Shown: positions 1 through 10,262 of the stretch, one piece after another
Position numbering within the stretch: the stretch's first letter is position 1
How the letters are laid out: each line of letters begins with the position of its first letter
NCBI RefSeq assembly: GCF_963259705.1
Contig: NC_081844.1
Coordinates: 30,582,294-30,646,293 of the forward strand
Direction: 5' to 3'
DNA: 64,000 nucleotides
DNA from: Myotis daubentonii
Lineage: Eukaryota; Chordata; Mammalia; Chiroptera; Vespertilionidae
The notes under the pieces: model-generated
Told to the model about the DNA's origin: nothing
The model's database searches: none
The model's input: only the letters and a program-made list of their open reading frames with translations
Translations under genes and position numbers: made by a program

Positions 1-238
1 AGCCGAAACCGGTTTGGCTCAGTGGATAGAGCGTCGGCCTGCGGACTGAAAGGTCCCGGGTTCGATTCCGGTCAAGGGCATGTACCTTGGTTGCGGGCAC
101 ATCCCCAGTGGGGAGTGTGCAGGAGGCAGCTGGTTGATGTTTCTCTCTCATCGATGTTTCTAGCTCTCTATCTCTCTCCTTTCCTCTCTGTAAAAACTCA
201 ATAAAATATATTTAAAAAAAGAAAAGAAAAGAAAGAAA
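1..238 (+). mobile_element. Ves-type tRNA-derived SINE
   Basis: The copy has a tRNA-like head (GGCTCAGTGGATAGAGC as A box region, GGTTCGATTCC as B box), a tRNA-unrelated body ending in CTCTCTCATCGATGTTTC and pyrimidine-rich sequence, and an A-rich tail. This layout is that of the Ves SINEs of vesper bats. The window starts close to the element start, so the left target duplication cannot be seen. The short open frames on it are SINE shadows. Confidence 0.9.
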
Positions 239-384
239 GAAAATGACAAGGCAGAGAAAATACATTTATGAGTGTTTACTGGGGGGGAATACATGTCTGA
301 GTGGATTCACGCAGTTCAAACCCATGTCGTTCAAGGGCCAACTGTGCATTGAAACCCCACTTCCCACTGTGCTTGGTCAGGGGG

Positions 385-735
385 TAGCACGTTTGGGGGT
401 GATTAGGTCGCCAGGGTGGAGCCCCTTGAGTGGGCGGAGTGTCCTTATAAAAGACCCCAGCGACTCCCTCGCCCCTCTGCCGCGTGCGGACACGGCGGGA
501 AGGTGCCCTCGCCCCTCTGCCGCGTGCGGACACGGCGGGAAGGTGCCCTCGCCCCTCTGCCGCGTGCGGACACGGCGGGAAGGTGCCCTCGCCCCTCTGC
601 CGCGTGCGGACACGGCGGGAAGGTGCCGTCTATAAACCACACGTGGACTCTGCTGCACCTTGATCTTGGGCCTCCAGCCTCCAGAACTCTGGGAACTAAT
701 GTCTGCTGTCTATAAGCCTCCTCATCTCATTCTGT
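385..735 (+). repeat. Ancient interspersed repeat containing a local tandem expansion
   Basis: The stretch follows a mammal-wide repeat layout: GGTGATTAGGTC, then a TATAAAAGACCCCAG segment, a GTGCGGACACGG segment, CCTTGATCTTGGGCCTCCAG, and a tail with AGAACTCTGGGAAC. Related copies lie at 24845, 30695, 35700, 54722 and 56495, and one in reverse near 13865. I cannot assign the family with confidence; an LTR of the MaLR kind or an old L1 end are both possible. Confidence 0.6.
467..626. repeat. Minisatellite, 40-bp unit, four identical copies
   Basis: Copies run 467-506, 507-546, 547-586 and 587-626 with no difference among them. The unit starts CCTCGCCCCTCTGCC and ends GGGAAGGTGC. It is an amplified internal segment of the surrounding ancient repeat, which has a single copy elsewhere. 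The overlapping open frames here come from the repeat itself and are not genes. Confidence 0.95.
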
Positions 736-867
736 CACAGCAGCCCCCCTCAAAAGCTCGCTGGTGCCCCTTCTAGTCCATGTTGTCATCGCCGCCCCCC
801 TCCCTCCCCCCCCCCCCAGGGAGAACCACAGCTCTGATTTCCATCACCATAAATTAATCTTCCCTCT

Positions 868-1084
868 TATTTTTTTAAGTATATTTTTATTGATTTCAGA
901 GAGGAAGGGAGAGGAAGGGAGACATAGAAACATCAATGACGAAAGAGAATCACTGATTGGCTGCCTCCTGCACATCCCCTATTGGGGACCGAGCCCGCAA
1001 CCCCAGCATGTGCCCTTGACCGGAATCAAACCTGGGACCCTTCAGTCTGCAGGCCGATGCTCTATCCCCTGAGCCAAACCGGAT
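868..1084 (-). mobile_element. Ves-type SINE, reverse orientation
   Basis: Read on the minus strand, the head is the tRNA-like GGCTCAGGGGATAGAGC with a B box GGTTTGATTCC. The body carries CCAATCAGTGATTCTC and ends in the T-rich (A-rich on the element strand) tail near 868-890. Confidence 0.9.
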
Positions 1085-1085
1085 A

Positions 1086-1440
1086 CAGCAATCTTCCCTC
1101 TTCCTGAGCTTCATAGGAATGAAATCATGAAGCATGTTCTCTTTGGGGTCGGGCTTCCCTCACGCACGTGGTATGTGCCGCTTCTGTTACATGCTTCCCT
1201 CTTTCTCGTTGCTGCGTGCGTGATATTCTGTGGCTGGATTATCCACTCTGCTGTTCTGAGCATTGGGCTGCCTCTGGTTTAGGACCAAAGCTGCTGTGAG
1301 CACTCTTGTACACAGATGTGGAATATCATGTAATATGGACTCCATAAGATGATGGAATACTACACAGCAGTGAAAAAGAGCCGCCAGGAGTGGGACTGTT
1401 GTATCCTCCAATCTCTTATTATTTTTTTTTAAGGACATCA
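1086..1440 (-). mobile_element. L1-like fragment, mostly antisense
   Basis: The text resembles degraded L1 3' sequence on the minus strand (AAAGCTGCTGTGAGCACTC near 1288). A short piece reads in the other sense around 1350-1380 (GGAATACTACACAGCAGTG), so the block is rearranged or composite. Confidence 0.45.
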
Positions 1441-1479
1441 GCTCTGGTAGTCAAGTCCTTGGGTGGGAAAAATGTTATT

Positions 1480-1703
1480 AACGTAATTTTTTCATATACA
1501 TATGAAAAAATAGGACATGCTTAAGGGAGAGGAAGGGAAAGATAGAGAGAGAAGAACATCTATGTGAGAGAGAAACCTCGATTGTTGCCTTCTGTCCACG
1601 CCCTGATGGGGAATCGGATCTGCAACCTGGATCTGTGCCCTGACTGGGAATCGAACAGTATACAGGACGATGCTCAACCAACTGAGCCACCCTGGCCAGG
1701 CTC
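1480..1703 (-). mobile_element. tRNA-derived SINE, reverse, older copy
   Basis: On the minus strand the head reads GCCTGGCCAGGGTGGCTCAG with a diverged A box, followed by the GAGAGAAACCTCG body on the plus strand. It differs more from the Ves consensus than the copy at 1-238, so it is probably an older subfamily. Confidence 0.75.
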
Positions 1704-1704
1704 C

Positions 1705-3040
1705 TTTATATATTTTTAAATAAATTTGATTTTTTAGAGAAGTTTTAGGTTCACAGCAAAATTGAGTAGAAGGTACAGATTTCCCCCAGCTCCCTGTCCC
1801 CAGACATGCACAGCCTCCCCCCATAACTGACATGTCCCACCAGAGAGGCGTTCGTTCCAGTCGATGAGCGAACACAGACACGCCATCACCCAGAGTCCGT
1901 AGCTGACATCAGGGCTCACGCTTGGTGGTGTACACTCTGTGGGTTTGGACAAGTGTGTAGTGATGTGACCACCATGACAGTGTCACACAGAGTAGCTTTT
2001 CTGCCCTAAAGTTCCTCTGTGCTCCGCCTGTGCACCCGCCCTCCCTCTGGCAAGCACTGATCCCTTTGCTGTCTCCATAGCTTCTCCTTTTCCCGAATGT
2101 CATAGAGTTGGAATCACGTAACCTGTAGCTTTTCCACACTGGCTGCCTCACTCAGTTACAAGTTTCCTCCATGTCTTTTGGCGGCTCTCGGCTCATGTCT
2201 TCGTGGCACCGAGTAACATCCCTTTGTCTGAAGGTCCCACCGTCTGTCCATCCACCACCTGCCGAAGGACGCGGGGTTGCTTCGCGGCGTGGACAATGGC
2301 GAGCAGAGCTGCCGTGAATGTGGATGCGCAGGTTTTGCGCGGACATGGTTTTCAACTCCCCCGGGTGAATACCACGGGCCCGGCTGCTGGAACGTTTGGT
2401 GAAAGTATGATTGTTTTGTAAGAAATTACCAAACTGTCTTCCAAAGGGGCTGCACCCTCCTGCAGCCACGAGTGCGAGTCCCTGTGGCTCCAGCCCTCGC
2501 GGTATTGGCTGCTGTGGGGGTTGGGGATTCTGGCCGCTCTGACGGCGCGTGGTGGAAGCTCAGTGCGGTTTCGTTGGCGTCTCTTTCCCTGGTGACGAAT
2601 GACGTGGGGCCTCCTCCGCGTGCTTATTTGCCACCCGTGTACCCTCCGTGGGGAGGCCTGGTCTGGTCGTCGGCTGTTTGTGTTCTTACTGTCCCCCCGC
2701 CCTGACTGAGATGTAACGGACACATCCAGGCTGTACACAGCGGAGGGCCGCCACCTGGGGTTGACATGCCTTACGCTGCGAAGCAGTCACAGCAGTCGAG
2801 CAAATGAACACACCCAGCACCTCACACAGCTCCCTTGTGTGCGCGCGCGGAGAGAACACTTAAGACCTACTCTCTCAGCAAATCCCCCGGCCGTTTCTAT
2901 GCCCGTGCCATGGTGTTTTGATGACTGTAGCTTTGTAATATGGTTTGAAATCATGAAGATGACAGCTTTAGCTTTGTTCTTGTTCAAGATTGCTTGGACT
3001 ATCCAGGGTCTTCTGTTGTTTTGCTAACCCTCACCTGACG
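1705..3040 (-). mobile_element. L1 3' region, antisense, degraded
   Basis: The plus strand reads as the complement of a mammalian L1M 3' region: GTTTTAGGTTCACAGC at 1742, GGGTTTGGACAAGTGTG at 1940, and GAATGTCATAGAGTTGGAATC near 2094. The TGAGATGTAACGGACAC stretch near 2706 fits a second L1 tail. Many CpG sites and substitutions show age. No reading frame is intact. Confidence 0.75.
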
Positions 3041-3044
3041 ATAT

Positions 3045-3300
3045 TTTTCCCATTGCCTTTTAGAGAGAGTGGAAGGGAGGGAGGCATAGAGGAGGAGGGA
3101 GAGAGAGATAATAAAACAACCACACACCACCCATGTGAGACACATCGATTGGCTGCCTCCTGCACATGCCCTGACTGGGGCCAAGGATCGAACCTGCAAT
3201 CGAGGCCACGCCCTGTTGACTGGGAATCGAACCTGCAACCCTTTGGGGTGTGTGGGGGCTGGCTCTCTAAACACTGAGCACACCAGCCAGAGCAGGGTCT
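3045..3300 (-). mobile_element. tRNA-derived SINE inserted in L1
   Basis: The CCTCACCTGACGATATTTTT end, the GGCTGCCTCCTGCACATGCC body and a diverged tRNA-like head near 3260-3295 mark a bat SINE in reverse. It separates two stretches of the same antisense L1. The head area contains a partial duplication of the GGGAATCGAACCTGCAA motif. Confidence 0.75.
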
Positions 3301-3780
3301 GTCCTGGCTCCCTATGAATTTTAGGATTTTTTTTCTATTTCTCTGAGAAGCACCATTGAAATTTGGATAGGCGTTGCCTTGAATCTATAGGTCAGTTTGG
3401 GTTATACGGACATATAAGTAACGTTAATTCTCCCAAGTCATGAACACAAAATATCTTCCCATTGACTTGTGTCTTCTTCAGTTTTTTCATCAGTGGTTTA
3501 TAGTTTTCGGTGAACACGTCTTTCACCTTCTTGGTTAAGTTTATTCTTAAGCGGTTCATTCTTTTTGGTGCTACTGCAAATGGGATGTTTTCTCAACTTC
3601 TTATTCAGAGCGCCCATTGGCAGTGTTCTAGTGCAGAAGCACAACGGATTCTGTATCTTGATGCTTGTGTCCTACAGCGGCACTGCATTCGCTTGTCATC
3701 AGCTTTAACGGTTATGTTGGTGGGTCTTGGGGTTTTACCGTATAGTATCGTGTTGAAAGGATTTTTAGAAACAGGAGAGG
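3301..3780 (-). mobile_element. L1 ORF-region fragment, antisense
   Basis: Strings such as TTGCCTTGAATCTATAGGTC (3376) and TCTTTCACCTTCTTGG (3520) are the complement of the L1 reverse transcriptase region in old L1M copies. It continues the fragment left of the SINE. It is full of stops on the coding strand. Confidence 0.7.
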
Positions 3781-3888
3781 TCGTTTCAGGGAAAGGGTCC
3801 GTGGAGAGGAGCGCACACATGCCGGCAGAGGCAGCGCCAAGCCGCCAACTGTTTACAAGAAGCTTACAGGACGAGGGGAAGAGCCCCA

Positions 3889-4110
3889 GCTGGATTGGCT
3901 CAGTGGCTAGAGCGTCGGCCTGCGGACTGAAGGGTCCCGGGTTCGATTCCAGTCAAGGGCACATGCCTGGGTTGTGGGCTCAATCCCCGGTAGGGGGTGT
4001 GCAGGAGGCAGCCAATCAATGGTTCTCTCTCATCATTGATGTTTCTATCTATCTCTCCCTCTCCCTTCCTCTCTGAAATCAATGAAAATACTAGTAATTT
4101 AAAAAAAAAT
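3889..4110 (+). mobile_element. Ves-type SINE
   Basis: Clean A box (GGCTCAGTGGCTAGAGC) and B box (GGTTCGATTCC), the GTGCAGGAGGCAGCCAATC body, a CCTCTCTGAAATCAATG end and an A-rich tail. It lies at the edge of the L1 fragment. Confidence 0.9.
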
Positions 4111-4365
4111 AAGGGGGAGAAGAAGAGGGGGCACCAGGTGAGCTTGGAAACTTTGACACTGATACCACGAAGGGAAAAGGGAGAAAGCAGCCAATTAGGA
4201 AAGCACGGGGGACATTAGATGAGGAAGGGTCCAGTTACAAGTGGGACGAACAGACAAAGAAACTACCAGCATTTACAAACCCGGAGACAAGGAAACTCTC
4301 CCCTCCCCCACCCCGCCCCCATTTTTAGAGAGGAGAGAGAGCTCTCCCATTATGGGGCCCCTCTC

Positions 4366-4391
4366 CGGGGGCGGGGGCGGGGGTGGGGGTG
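4366..4391 (+). other. G-quadruplex-capable G tract
   Basis: Four runs of five G separated by single bases (C, C, T) lie within 26 bases. This fits the G4 pattern very well. The surroundings are intergenic, with no promoter evidence. Confidence 0.75.
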
Positions 4392-4724
4392 TATACGCTT
4401 ACAATTAACTTCCACACTTTTGCTGAAAATCTTTTAGTCCTTGAATTTTATTCTTCGGACTTCGTAGGACAAGCGCCTGTGAGGAGAGTCCGAGCTTGCC
4501 AATCGGAGTATCAAGGTCATTGGCAAACGGACAGTTTTCCTTCTTCCCTTCCGGCGAGGGTGGCTTTTACTTCCCTTCCTGCCTGGCTGCTCCGGCTGGG
4601 AAGCCTGGGACTCCGCTGAATAGAGGTGGCGAGTGTGGGCCTGCTGTTCTGTTGGCCACAGGAAGAGGCGGCCCTGCGTTAGCGTCTCACGGTGGAGTCA
4701 GACGTGAGCTGGCTGTTGAGTTTT

Positions 4725-4850
4725 GCGCGTTCTTTGTGTATTTGGGACGACGGTCCTTTGTCAGGTGTATCTTTTGCAAACATCTTCTCCCAGATATTTA
4801 CTTTCCTGACGATCTGTCTGGGACACAAGTGACACGTGTGGCTCTATAAA
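4725..4850 (-). mobile_element. Short L1-like fragment
   Basis: GTCAGGTGTATCTTTTGCAA and CATCTTCTCCCAGATATTTA resemble the complement of an L1 segment. It is short and degraded. Confidence 0.4.
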
Positions 4851-5039
4851 GTCTCCTTGACGATCCAAAGGGGAAGCGAGCTGGTGGAGGACGCTGGCAG
4901 GACGGCCAGAAGTGGAGAGGGAGCCTCCAGACGGCGCAACCTGGGGGGGGGGGGGGGGGACCAGCCTGGAATGGAAAAATCTTCTTTTATAAAACATCTC
5001 AAAAGCCATTTCTTCACCTGCTCAGCCTGTAACCACGGA

Positions 5040-5655
5040 ATTCATTAAAATCCAGAAGAAAGAGGAGAGAGGAAGCCGGTGAATTCTAATCTTCTCTTTG
5101 CATTTCAATCAGGGCAGACAATGGGCAGCTGAAGCCACAGGGCCTCCCGCCCTACGGAGGGCCCCGCGTCTGGGAGCTTTGTTCCCGAGTGGCGCCCCGG
5201 CTTCCAAGCTCTTTGGCGGCCCTTTGGGAAGGGGTGGGAGGGGCTACGGTTGAATAAACCCTGTGAATAGCCAGCCTTGCTCCCTTGCGGCCCTGCTGAA
5301 GGTTCCCAGTTCTGGAGTGACTGGGTTGGCTTAACCCCCTCCCTCCCGCCCTGGGCAGGAGAGTGGGAGAGCTGGGCACTGGTCAGCCGCACCCCCCGGG
5401 CGGGCGGGCGCCCCCTCGCTATCACCAGGTCTGAGCTCTCTCCGCAGTGACTTCCTATGAGCCGACCCGTGTCCCTCCAGGTTTGTAAGCGGCAAGAACC
5501 CCAGCGAGCGCCTGCACACTCAGTGCAGTCGGACGGCTCACCTACGAAAGAAATGCCACCGCAAGCGCCGACCGGGACGCGGGAGCGCTGCGCCCTCGCT
5601 TGCTGCTGGAGGGTTTAAACTGTGCAGCCGCTTCGGGACCGTTGGAAAGGTCCTC
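5040..5655. other. GC-rich stretch without a recognisable feature
   Basis: I see no repeat family, splice-flanked exon or long conserved frame. A poly(G) run of about 18 bases lies just to the left at 4944-4961. CpG density is moderate near 5380-5600, below what I would call a promoter island. Confidence 0.5.
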
Positions 5656-5659
5656 AAAG

Positions 5660-6200
5660 GGTTAACCGTAGAATTAACTCATAACCGGCAACGCCACTCC
5701 TGGGCCTTGAAAACCTGTTTGCGCAAGAACTTGTATGCAAACGCTCACAGCAGCACGACTGGCAATAGCCCGCACGGGGAAACAGCCCAAACGTCCATCA
5801 AGGTCGAGTGCACACAGATGTGCCCACCCACACACCGGACAGCGCTCAGCCGTGAAAAGGAGTGAACACTGACACTCGCTACAAGGCGGATGGACCTTGG
5901 ACACGTGACGCTCAGAGAGAGAAGCCAGACACAAAGGCCACACGGTGTGCGATTCCGTTCACGTGAAAGTCCGGGACAGGCACAGCTACAGGGGCAGGAA
6001 GTGGGTTAGTGGGTGTCAGGGGCTGGGGAGGGGAGAATTGGGGGTGACTGCTAATGGGGGGATGGGGTTTCTTGTGGGGTGATGAGAATGTTCTGAAATT
6101 AGATACTAATGACGGTTGCACAACCCTGTGAATGTACTACAAGCCACTGAACGGTATTCTTTAAAGTAGTGAATTTTATTCTATGTAAATTATCTCAATT
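5660..6200 (+). mobile_element. L1 3' end (L1MB-like)
   Basis: Reads in the sense direction: GAATAGCCCGCACGG-type text, CCAAACGTCCATCAAGG, ACACTCGCTACAAGG, GGAAGTGGGTTAGTGG, then ACGGTTGCACAACCCTGTG and GTAAATTATCTCAATTTTA at the tail. The same 3' region recurs at 22560 and 39200. Confidence 0.8.
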
Positions 6201-6204
6201 TTAA

Positions 6205-6660
6205 AACCTTTTCTAACCTTTCAGGGCCTCCCCAGGCAAGCTCCTCACTGCCTGCCTCCCACTCCCCCTCCTGCTGTCCCACTGCTCAGCCTGTGCCCAG
6301 GCTGTTCCCTCTGCCAGGAGCACCTTCCCTGCCCTGCCCGGCCCTGCATTTCCCACCATCCTCAGGTCCCAGCTCAAACTCCTCCCAGAAGTCTTCAGGG
6401 ACTGCACTTCCTCCCCCGCAACCCGGGTCAAGCCCCCTGAAAACATCCTCCTTGCCCCCTGTTCCATCTCAACGTTGATCACAGTTGTGGTTTTGTATCG
6501 TGTGCGGTTGTTTATTAAATGTCGGTTTCTTTCCACTAATTGTAAGGTCCCCAAAGGCAGGGATCTGTTCCCTCTTGGTCACCCCCGAGTCCGCAGCACA
6601 GGCCTGGCACACAGCTGTCGCTCAGTAAATATTCGTTGAATAAACAAATGGAAAATGAAG
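6205..6660 (+). mobile_element. L2 LINE 3' end
   Basis: The order of motifs matches L2: CTGTGCCCAGGCTGTTCCC, CTCAAACTCCTCCCAGAAG, a middle with TTTATTAAATG, GGCAGGGATCTG, GCACAGGCCTGGCACACAG and CAGTAAATATTCGTTGAATA at the end. Confidence 0.8.
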
Positions 6661-6689
6661 GAGTAAGTGAATCTGGAAGTCTGGTGACC

Positions 6690-6795
6690 ATTCATTGACT
6701 TGACAAACACGTGTTCACTGAGCACCCAATGTGTGCCAGGCACTGTGCGAGGTATGAGGGCACAGCAGTGAACAGTACCGGCACAGAGGACAGTG
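6690..6795 (+). repeat. Mammal-wide interspersed repeat fragment
   Basis: GTGTTCACTGAGCACCCAAT, TGTGCCAGGCACTGTGC and GGGCACAGCAGTGAAC form a classic mammalian repeat segment, usually assigned to L2 or MIR. Confidence 0.5.
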
Positions 6796-6829
6796 TAGTA
6801 TGGCTGGGCAGCTTCCGACATGGCCCCTC

Positions 6830-7315
6830 ATCTCTGCCTCCTACTGGTCACGCCTTTATGTGATCCCCATCCCTTGTGTGTGGATGAGACCTGGTGACTG
6901 ACTTCAAACAAACAGAATAAGACAAAAGTGATGAGATGTCACCCTGAGATGAGGTTATAAATTTCTAGGACTTCTGTCTGGTTCACACTCTCTGGCCCAC
7001 TCGTAAACAACCACATGGAATGTTCATGTCATAAGGAAAGAGGGTACCCCCACCCCACCCCAGCCAACAGCCAACAAGGACTAAATCCTGCCCACGGCCA
7101 CAGGAGTGTGCTTGGGAGCAGATGAGCCTTCAAAGGAGGGCGCAGCCCCTGCCAAAACCTTGTTATGGCCTGAGAGACCTTCAAGCAGGGGGCCCACCAA
7201 AGCTGCACCCAGAGTTCAGGCCCCCAGGAATTGTGAAAGAATAAATGTTGTTGTTTGACGCTGTTACATTTTTGGAATTACTTGTTATGCAGCAATAGCT
7301 GACTGATACAATGCT
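6830..7315 (+). repeat. Ancient retroelement-derived repeat
   Basis: The block runs from GTGATCCCCATCCC through GATGAGATGTCACCC, CCAACAGCCAACAAGG and GAAAGAATAAATGTTG to TTATGCAGCAATAGCTGAC. I know this layout as a widespread mammalian repeat but cannot name its class with confidence. Confidence 0.55.
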
Positions 7316-7780
7316 TGACCACTGTGTTGGGGGCATAGAGGGGCTTGGCAAATGTTAGTTGTTTTGATCACTCCTAACATGGGGTAGGCTGTCCAGATGG
7401 ACGTTATGAGTCACCTCCAGAGGAATGAGATGTCCTAGGGGGGACCCAGACCCCACACGCACCCTTGTCTTCAAACAGACATTAAGTCCTACAGCAGACA
7501 ACCACCATTTGGAGTCCAAGCACACATCCAATCGCATGTGGGTTCTGTTTTAGGGAGGCTCTTACTGCATGCGGCTTTGGGGGTATCATGGCACCCTCTG
7601 TTAGTGAAGAGACGGGTCCTCCCCTCATCTCATGCCCGTCAGCATGAGGGGCAGTCAGGGGTGAGTCTGGGTCACTCTTTAGACTGGCTTTGAAGCTGAT
7701 AGAAGTGACATGAGGGGAGGGAGATGGCAGGAGGCCATGCGTCAAGCGAACTGTCCCCCCATTTCCATTCTGTACATCAC
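7316..7780. other. No feature recognised
   Basis: Apparently unique intergenic sequence. The open frames here are short, overlap on both strands and have no similarity I recognise. Confidence 0.5.
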
Positions 7781-7965
7781 CCCTCAGATCCTCCCGCTTA
7801 ATCCCTTCCCCTCCAAGACAGCTAGAAGTCGTTTCTGTCACCCCTGACTTTCCAACACAGGCCTGGCCACATAGTAGGTGCTCAGTAAATACTTGTCGAA
7901 TAAGCAAAGGAATAAGCAAGTGAAGGAGTGAGTGAGAGAATGAATGGAAAATCCCATGAGATACA
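7781..7965 (+). mobile_element. L2 3' tail
   Basis: GGCCTGGCCACATAGTAGG, TGCTCAGTAAATACTTGTC and repeated GAATAAGCAAAGGAATAAGC form the typical L2 end. Confidence 0.65.
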
Positions 7966-8369
7966 AGCGAGTCCTGAGCACAGGGTACCGTGACCGGGAG
8001 ACAGAACTCAGCTGCACCCCAAATACGGGGCCCAAGACCTGCCTCAGTGCAACACGGGCCTCAACCCAGGCTGGTCTGGAGGCTCCGAGGGAGGCAGGTC
8101 CCTTGAATGACCCAGGTGCAGTGGGCTGGCTTGGGCCAGAACCGGACCGTCTCCTGCCACCGCCTTCTGGTTTCTTGTCTTGAACCTCCACCTCCCACAC
8201 TCATTTTTTTCTAAATCGAAGTTAATATTCCACTAGGATGAAAACAATCCCCAATAGCTGCCCAGGTTTTCTGGTTGTTGTTGTTTTATAATCTAAATAA
8301 TGTTTAGGATTTTTTTTTTTTTTTTTTAAGGAGGAAGAAAAAACTAATTACATCTTGGAGGGAGGAGAA

Positions 8370-8640
8370 TCGTAAATCACAGCATTATGGCGAGAACACG
8401 GGCAACTCGGGCCAGGCCGCAAGCCGGCGACAACTTCTTATCTCATTACAGTTTAATTAAGAATTATGTCTCGGCGTCTTCTGTTTCATTATCGTCGGGC
8501 CCAGCTGACTTCTAATCTCTTTTTGCCCGGCGTACAGGACGGTCTGGTCCAAGATGCGTGCTAATGAATTTACAGTTCTCTCTTTGGGGAACTTTAATAA
8601 AATTAGCCCGCACAGAAGATGAGCACAGATAGGGGAAACT
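8370..8640. other. Candidate conserved noncoding element
   Basis: The block is repeat-free and rich in TAATTA-type cores (CTAATTACATC, GTTTAATTAAG, GCTAATGAATTTAC), mixed with CpGs that have not decayed. That mix is common in long-conserved regulatory DNA. A poly(T) run lies at 8311-8327 on the left. The call is inferred from texture only. Confidence 0.4.
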
Positions 8641-8695
8641 TCTGGAAGGAACATTTGCTTTCAGTGACCGGCGTTCCCGGGCAGAGGGCGAAGGC

Positions 8696-8713
8696 GGCCC
8701 CTAGGGGGCGCTG
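8696..8713 (+). promoter_or_regulatory. CTCF-like motif
   Basis: CCCCTAGGGGGCGCTG agrees with the CTCF core (CC, variable bases, then AGGGGGCGC) on the plus strand. It follows directly on the candidate conserved block. Binding is inferred, not shown. Confidence 0.5.
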
Positions 8714-8989
8714 TGGAAGCCTCGGGAGGGACGCGCGAGGGCTGTGCTGTGTGATCGGGGCCTGCAGTCTGAGTTTCCCGGTAGATACTGAGCACCGGCT
8801 GTGTGCCGGGTCCCTGGCTGGGTGCCTTAGATGCAGCCAGGTGGGTGGTCTGTCCTTAGGGGAGCAGGTGGATGAGACAAAACTCTAAATCCTCTACAAA
8901 TCATCGTATAAACCTGACTGTGAAGAGTTCTCCAAAGGTGAGCACAGAAAGGCGGGAATCGGAGAGCGATGGAAGCCATCAAACTGCAT

Positions 8990-9300
8990 GATGGCACCCG
9001 GGGAGGCTTCCTGGAGGAGGTCGTGTGACAAATAGGAGTTGGCCAGGAGGAGGAGGGGTGAAAGGTGCTCTAGGCCTAGGGAGCAGCCTGAGCAGGGCCT
9101 GTGGGCGGAAGGGCTTGGTCATGCTAAGGATGTGGGGGTGGGAAGTGGAGCGTGAGGTGAGGTCCAGGATGTGGAAGCAAGGGCCGCAGGCCCGCAGTGA
9201 AGAGGTTGTCCTGAGAGCCGGGGGACGCCCTGGGAGACGCCTCAGCCACTGTTCAGTGAGGAGATACAGCTCACACCCTCACGCTCCTCTCAACACCACA
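8990..9300 (+). repeat. Old mammalian repeat fragment
   Basis: GGAGGCTTCCTGGAGGAGG followed by AATAGGAGTTGGCCAGG and AGGGCCTGTGGGCGGAAGG is a familiar mammalian repeat motif chain. The same motif occurs near 17027 and 46650. Family not assigned. Confidence 0.4.
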
Positions 9301-9900
9301 AGCTGCTGATTGCCAACCCCCAGCTCCTGTCTTGAGGATTTTTTTCTGGCCGCGGGAGCAAGCTCAGGCCTGTGCAGAGTGAGCCAGGGGTGCTGGGGGT
9401 TTGCTGGCCGCAACCTGAAGCCCACTTACCCCTCACTCGGGGCGGCAGGATTTGGTAGATGAAATACCCCAGCTCTCACCCTTCAGGTGGGACCACCAGG
9501 CTGTGCTTGCACTGTCCCCGGTGGACTGAGCCCCCACGACCCACACCTGCTCATAAACGCATTCTGTGTCGGCTCCGTTCCTTCCCAACTCGCCTTGCCC
9601 CGCCCCTGCCCCATGGCTTCCTAGGATCGCCTCTCATGTAAGCCACTTGCCCCAAGTCCTTGTTTCAGGATCTCCTTCTGGGGAACCCAAACTGAGATAA
9701 ACAGTAGATGTCGAAGTAACGGTGCTTCAAACAAGATAAACAACATATCTGAGGGTCAGCACATCGCTGGCATTCGGGTCCCAGGCCGCTTCTCTCCGCC
9801 GGTTTCAGAGTCACCTCAGGACCCAAGGTGGCTGCCAGAGCTCCAGCCATCACACCCCCATTCCAGACAGCAGGAGGAGAAGGGAGGGAAGGATAAAAAT
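9300..9900. other. Intergenic, with an old repeat piece at its right end
   Basis: 9640-9900 contains GGATCTCCTTCTGGGGAAC and CTCCAGCCATCACACCCCC, the latter shared with 27145-27180, so an old dispersed repeat is likely. Nothing else is recognised. Confidence 0.4.
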
Positions 9901-9931
9901 GGTGTGTGTTTCATCTGAATCAGGTTCCTTT

Positions 9932-10028
9932 TTTTTTTTTTTTTAACCCCTGACCGGAGTCGAACCTGGGACCCTTCAGCCCGCAGGCCAACTCTCTATC
10001 CACTGAGCCAAACCGGTCAGGGCTGAAA
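9932..10028 (-). mobile_element. Head-only tRNA-like SINE with target duplication
   Basis: On the minus strand there is a complete Ves tRNA-like head, with A box and B box, running straight into a poly(A) tail. The usual 120-base SINE body is absent. An 11-base direct repeat CAGGTTCCTTT flanks it (9921-9931 and 10029-10039), so the short form was itself inserted by L1-type retroposition. It is not a truncated relic. Confidence 0.85.
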
Positions 10029-10233
10029 CAGGTTCCTTTACAGGAGACTTTGTAGAAACCCCACACAAAACTTTTGCTAGGCTCTCGTTGGCCAGAATAT
10101 AGTGAAAAGTTCACATCTACTTGCAGAGGAGACAGGGAAATATAGTCTTTCTTTTTTGCAGTTATTCTCATCTTTGTTGCATATGTTGGGGGGTTTAAAT
10201 TTTTATTGAATATATTGGGGTGACATTGGTTAA

Positions 10234-10262
10234 TCCTATATAATACAAGGCTAATATGCAAA
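10234..10262 (+). mobile_element. Isolated Helitron 5' terminus
   Basis: TCCTATATAATACAAGG followed by CTAATATGCAAA is the HeliBat 5' end, preceded by A as expected. After about 29 bases the sequence turns into L1-like text, so the rest of the Helitron is missing. Confidence 0.65.

Noticed and set aside
1..80. tRNA-gene-like A and B boxes (also at about 3900, 10000, 19640, 37150, 60830)
   Set aside because: Each is the head of a SINE followed by the body or an A-tail. None folds as an intact standalone tRNA gene with proper 3' end context.
243..658. Overlapping frames rich in Arg/Ala over 467-626
   Set aside because: They arise from the 40-bp CpG-rich tandem unit and lie on both strands.
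4944..4961. Poly(G) and other homopolymer runs (also 25644, 28731, 30602, 42647, 52732, 63554)
   Set aside because: Ordinary homopolymers or SINE/L1 tails. Their lengths are prone to sequencing error, so no function is proposed.
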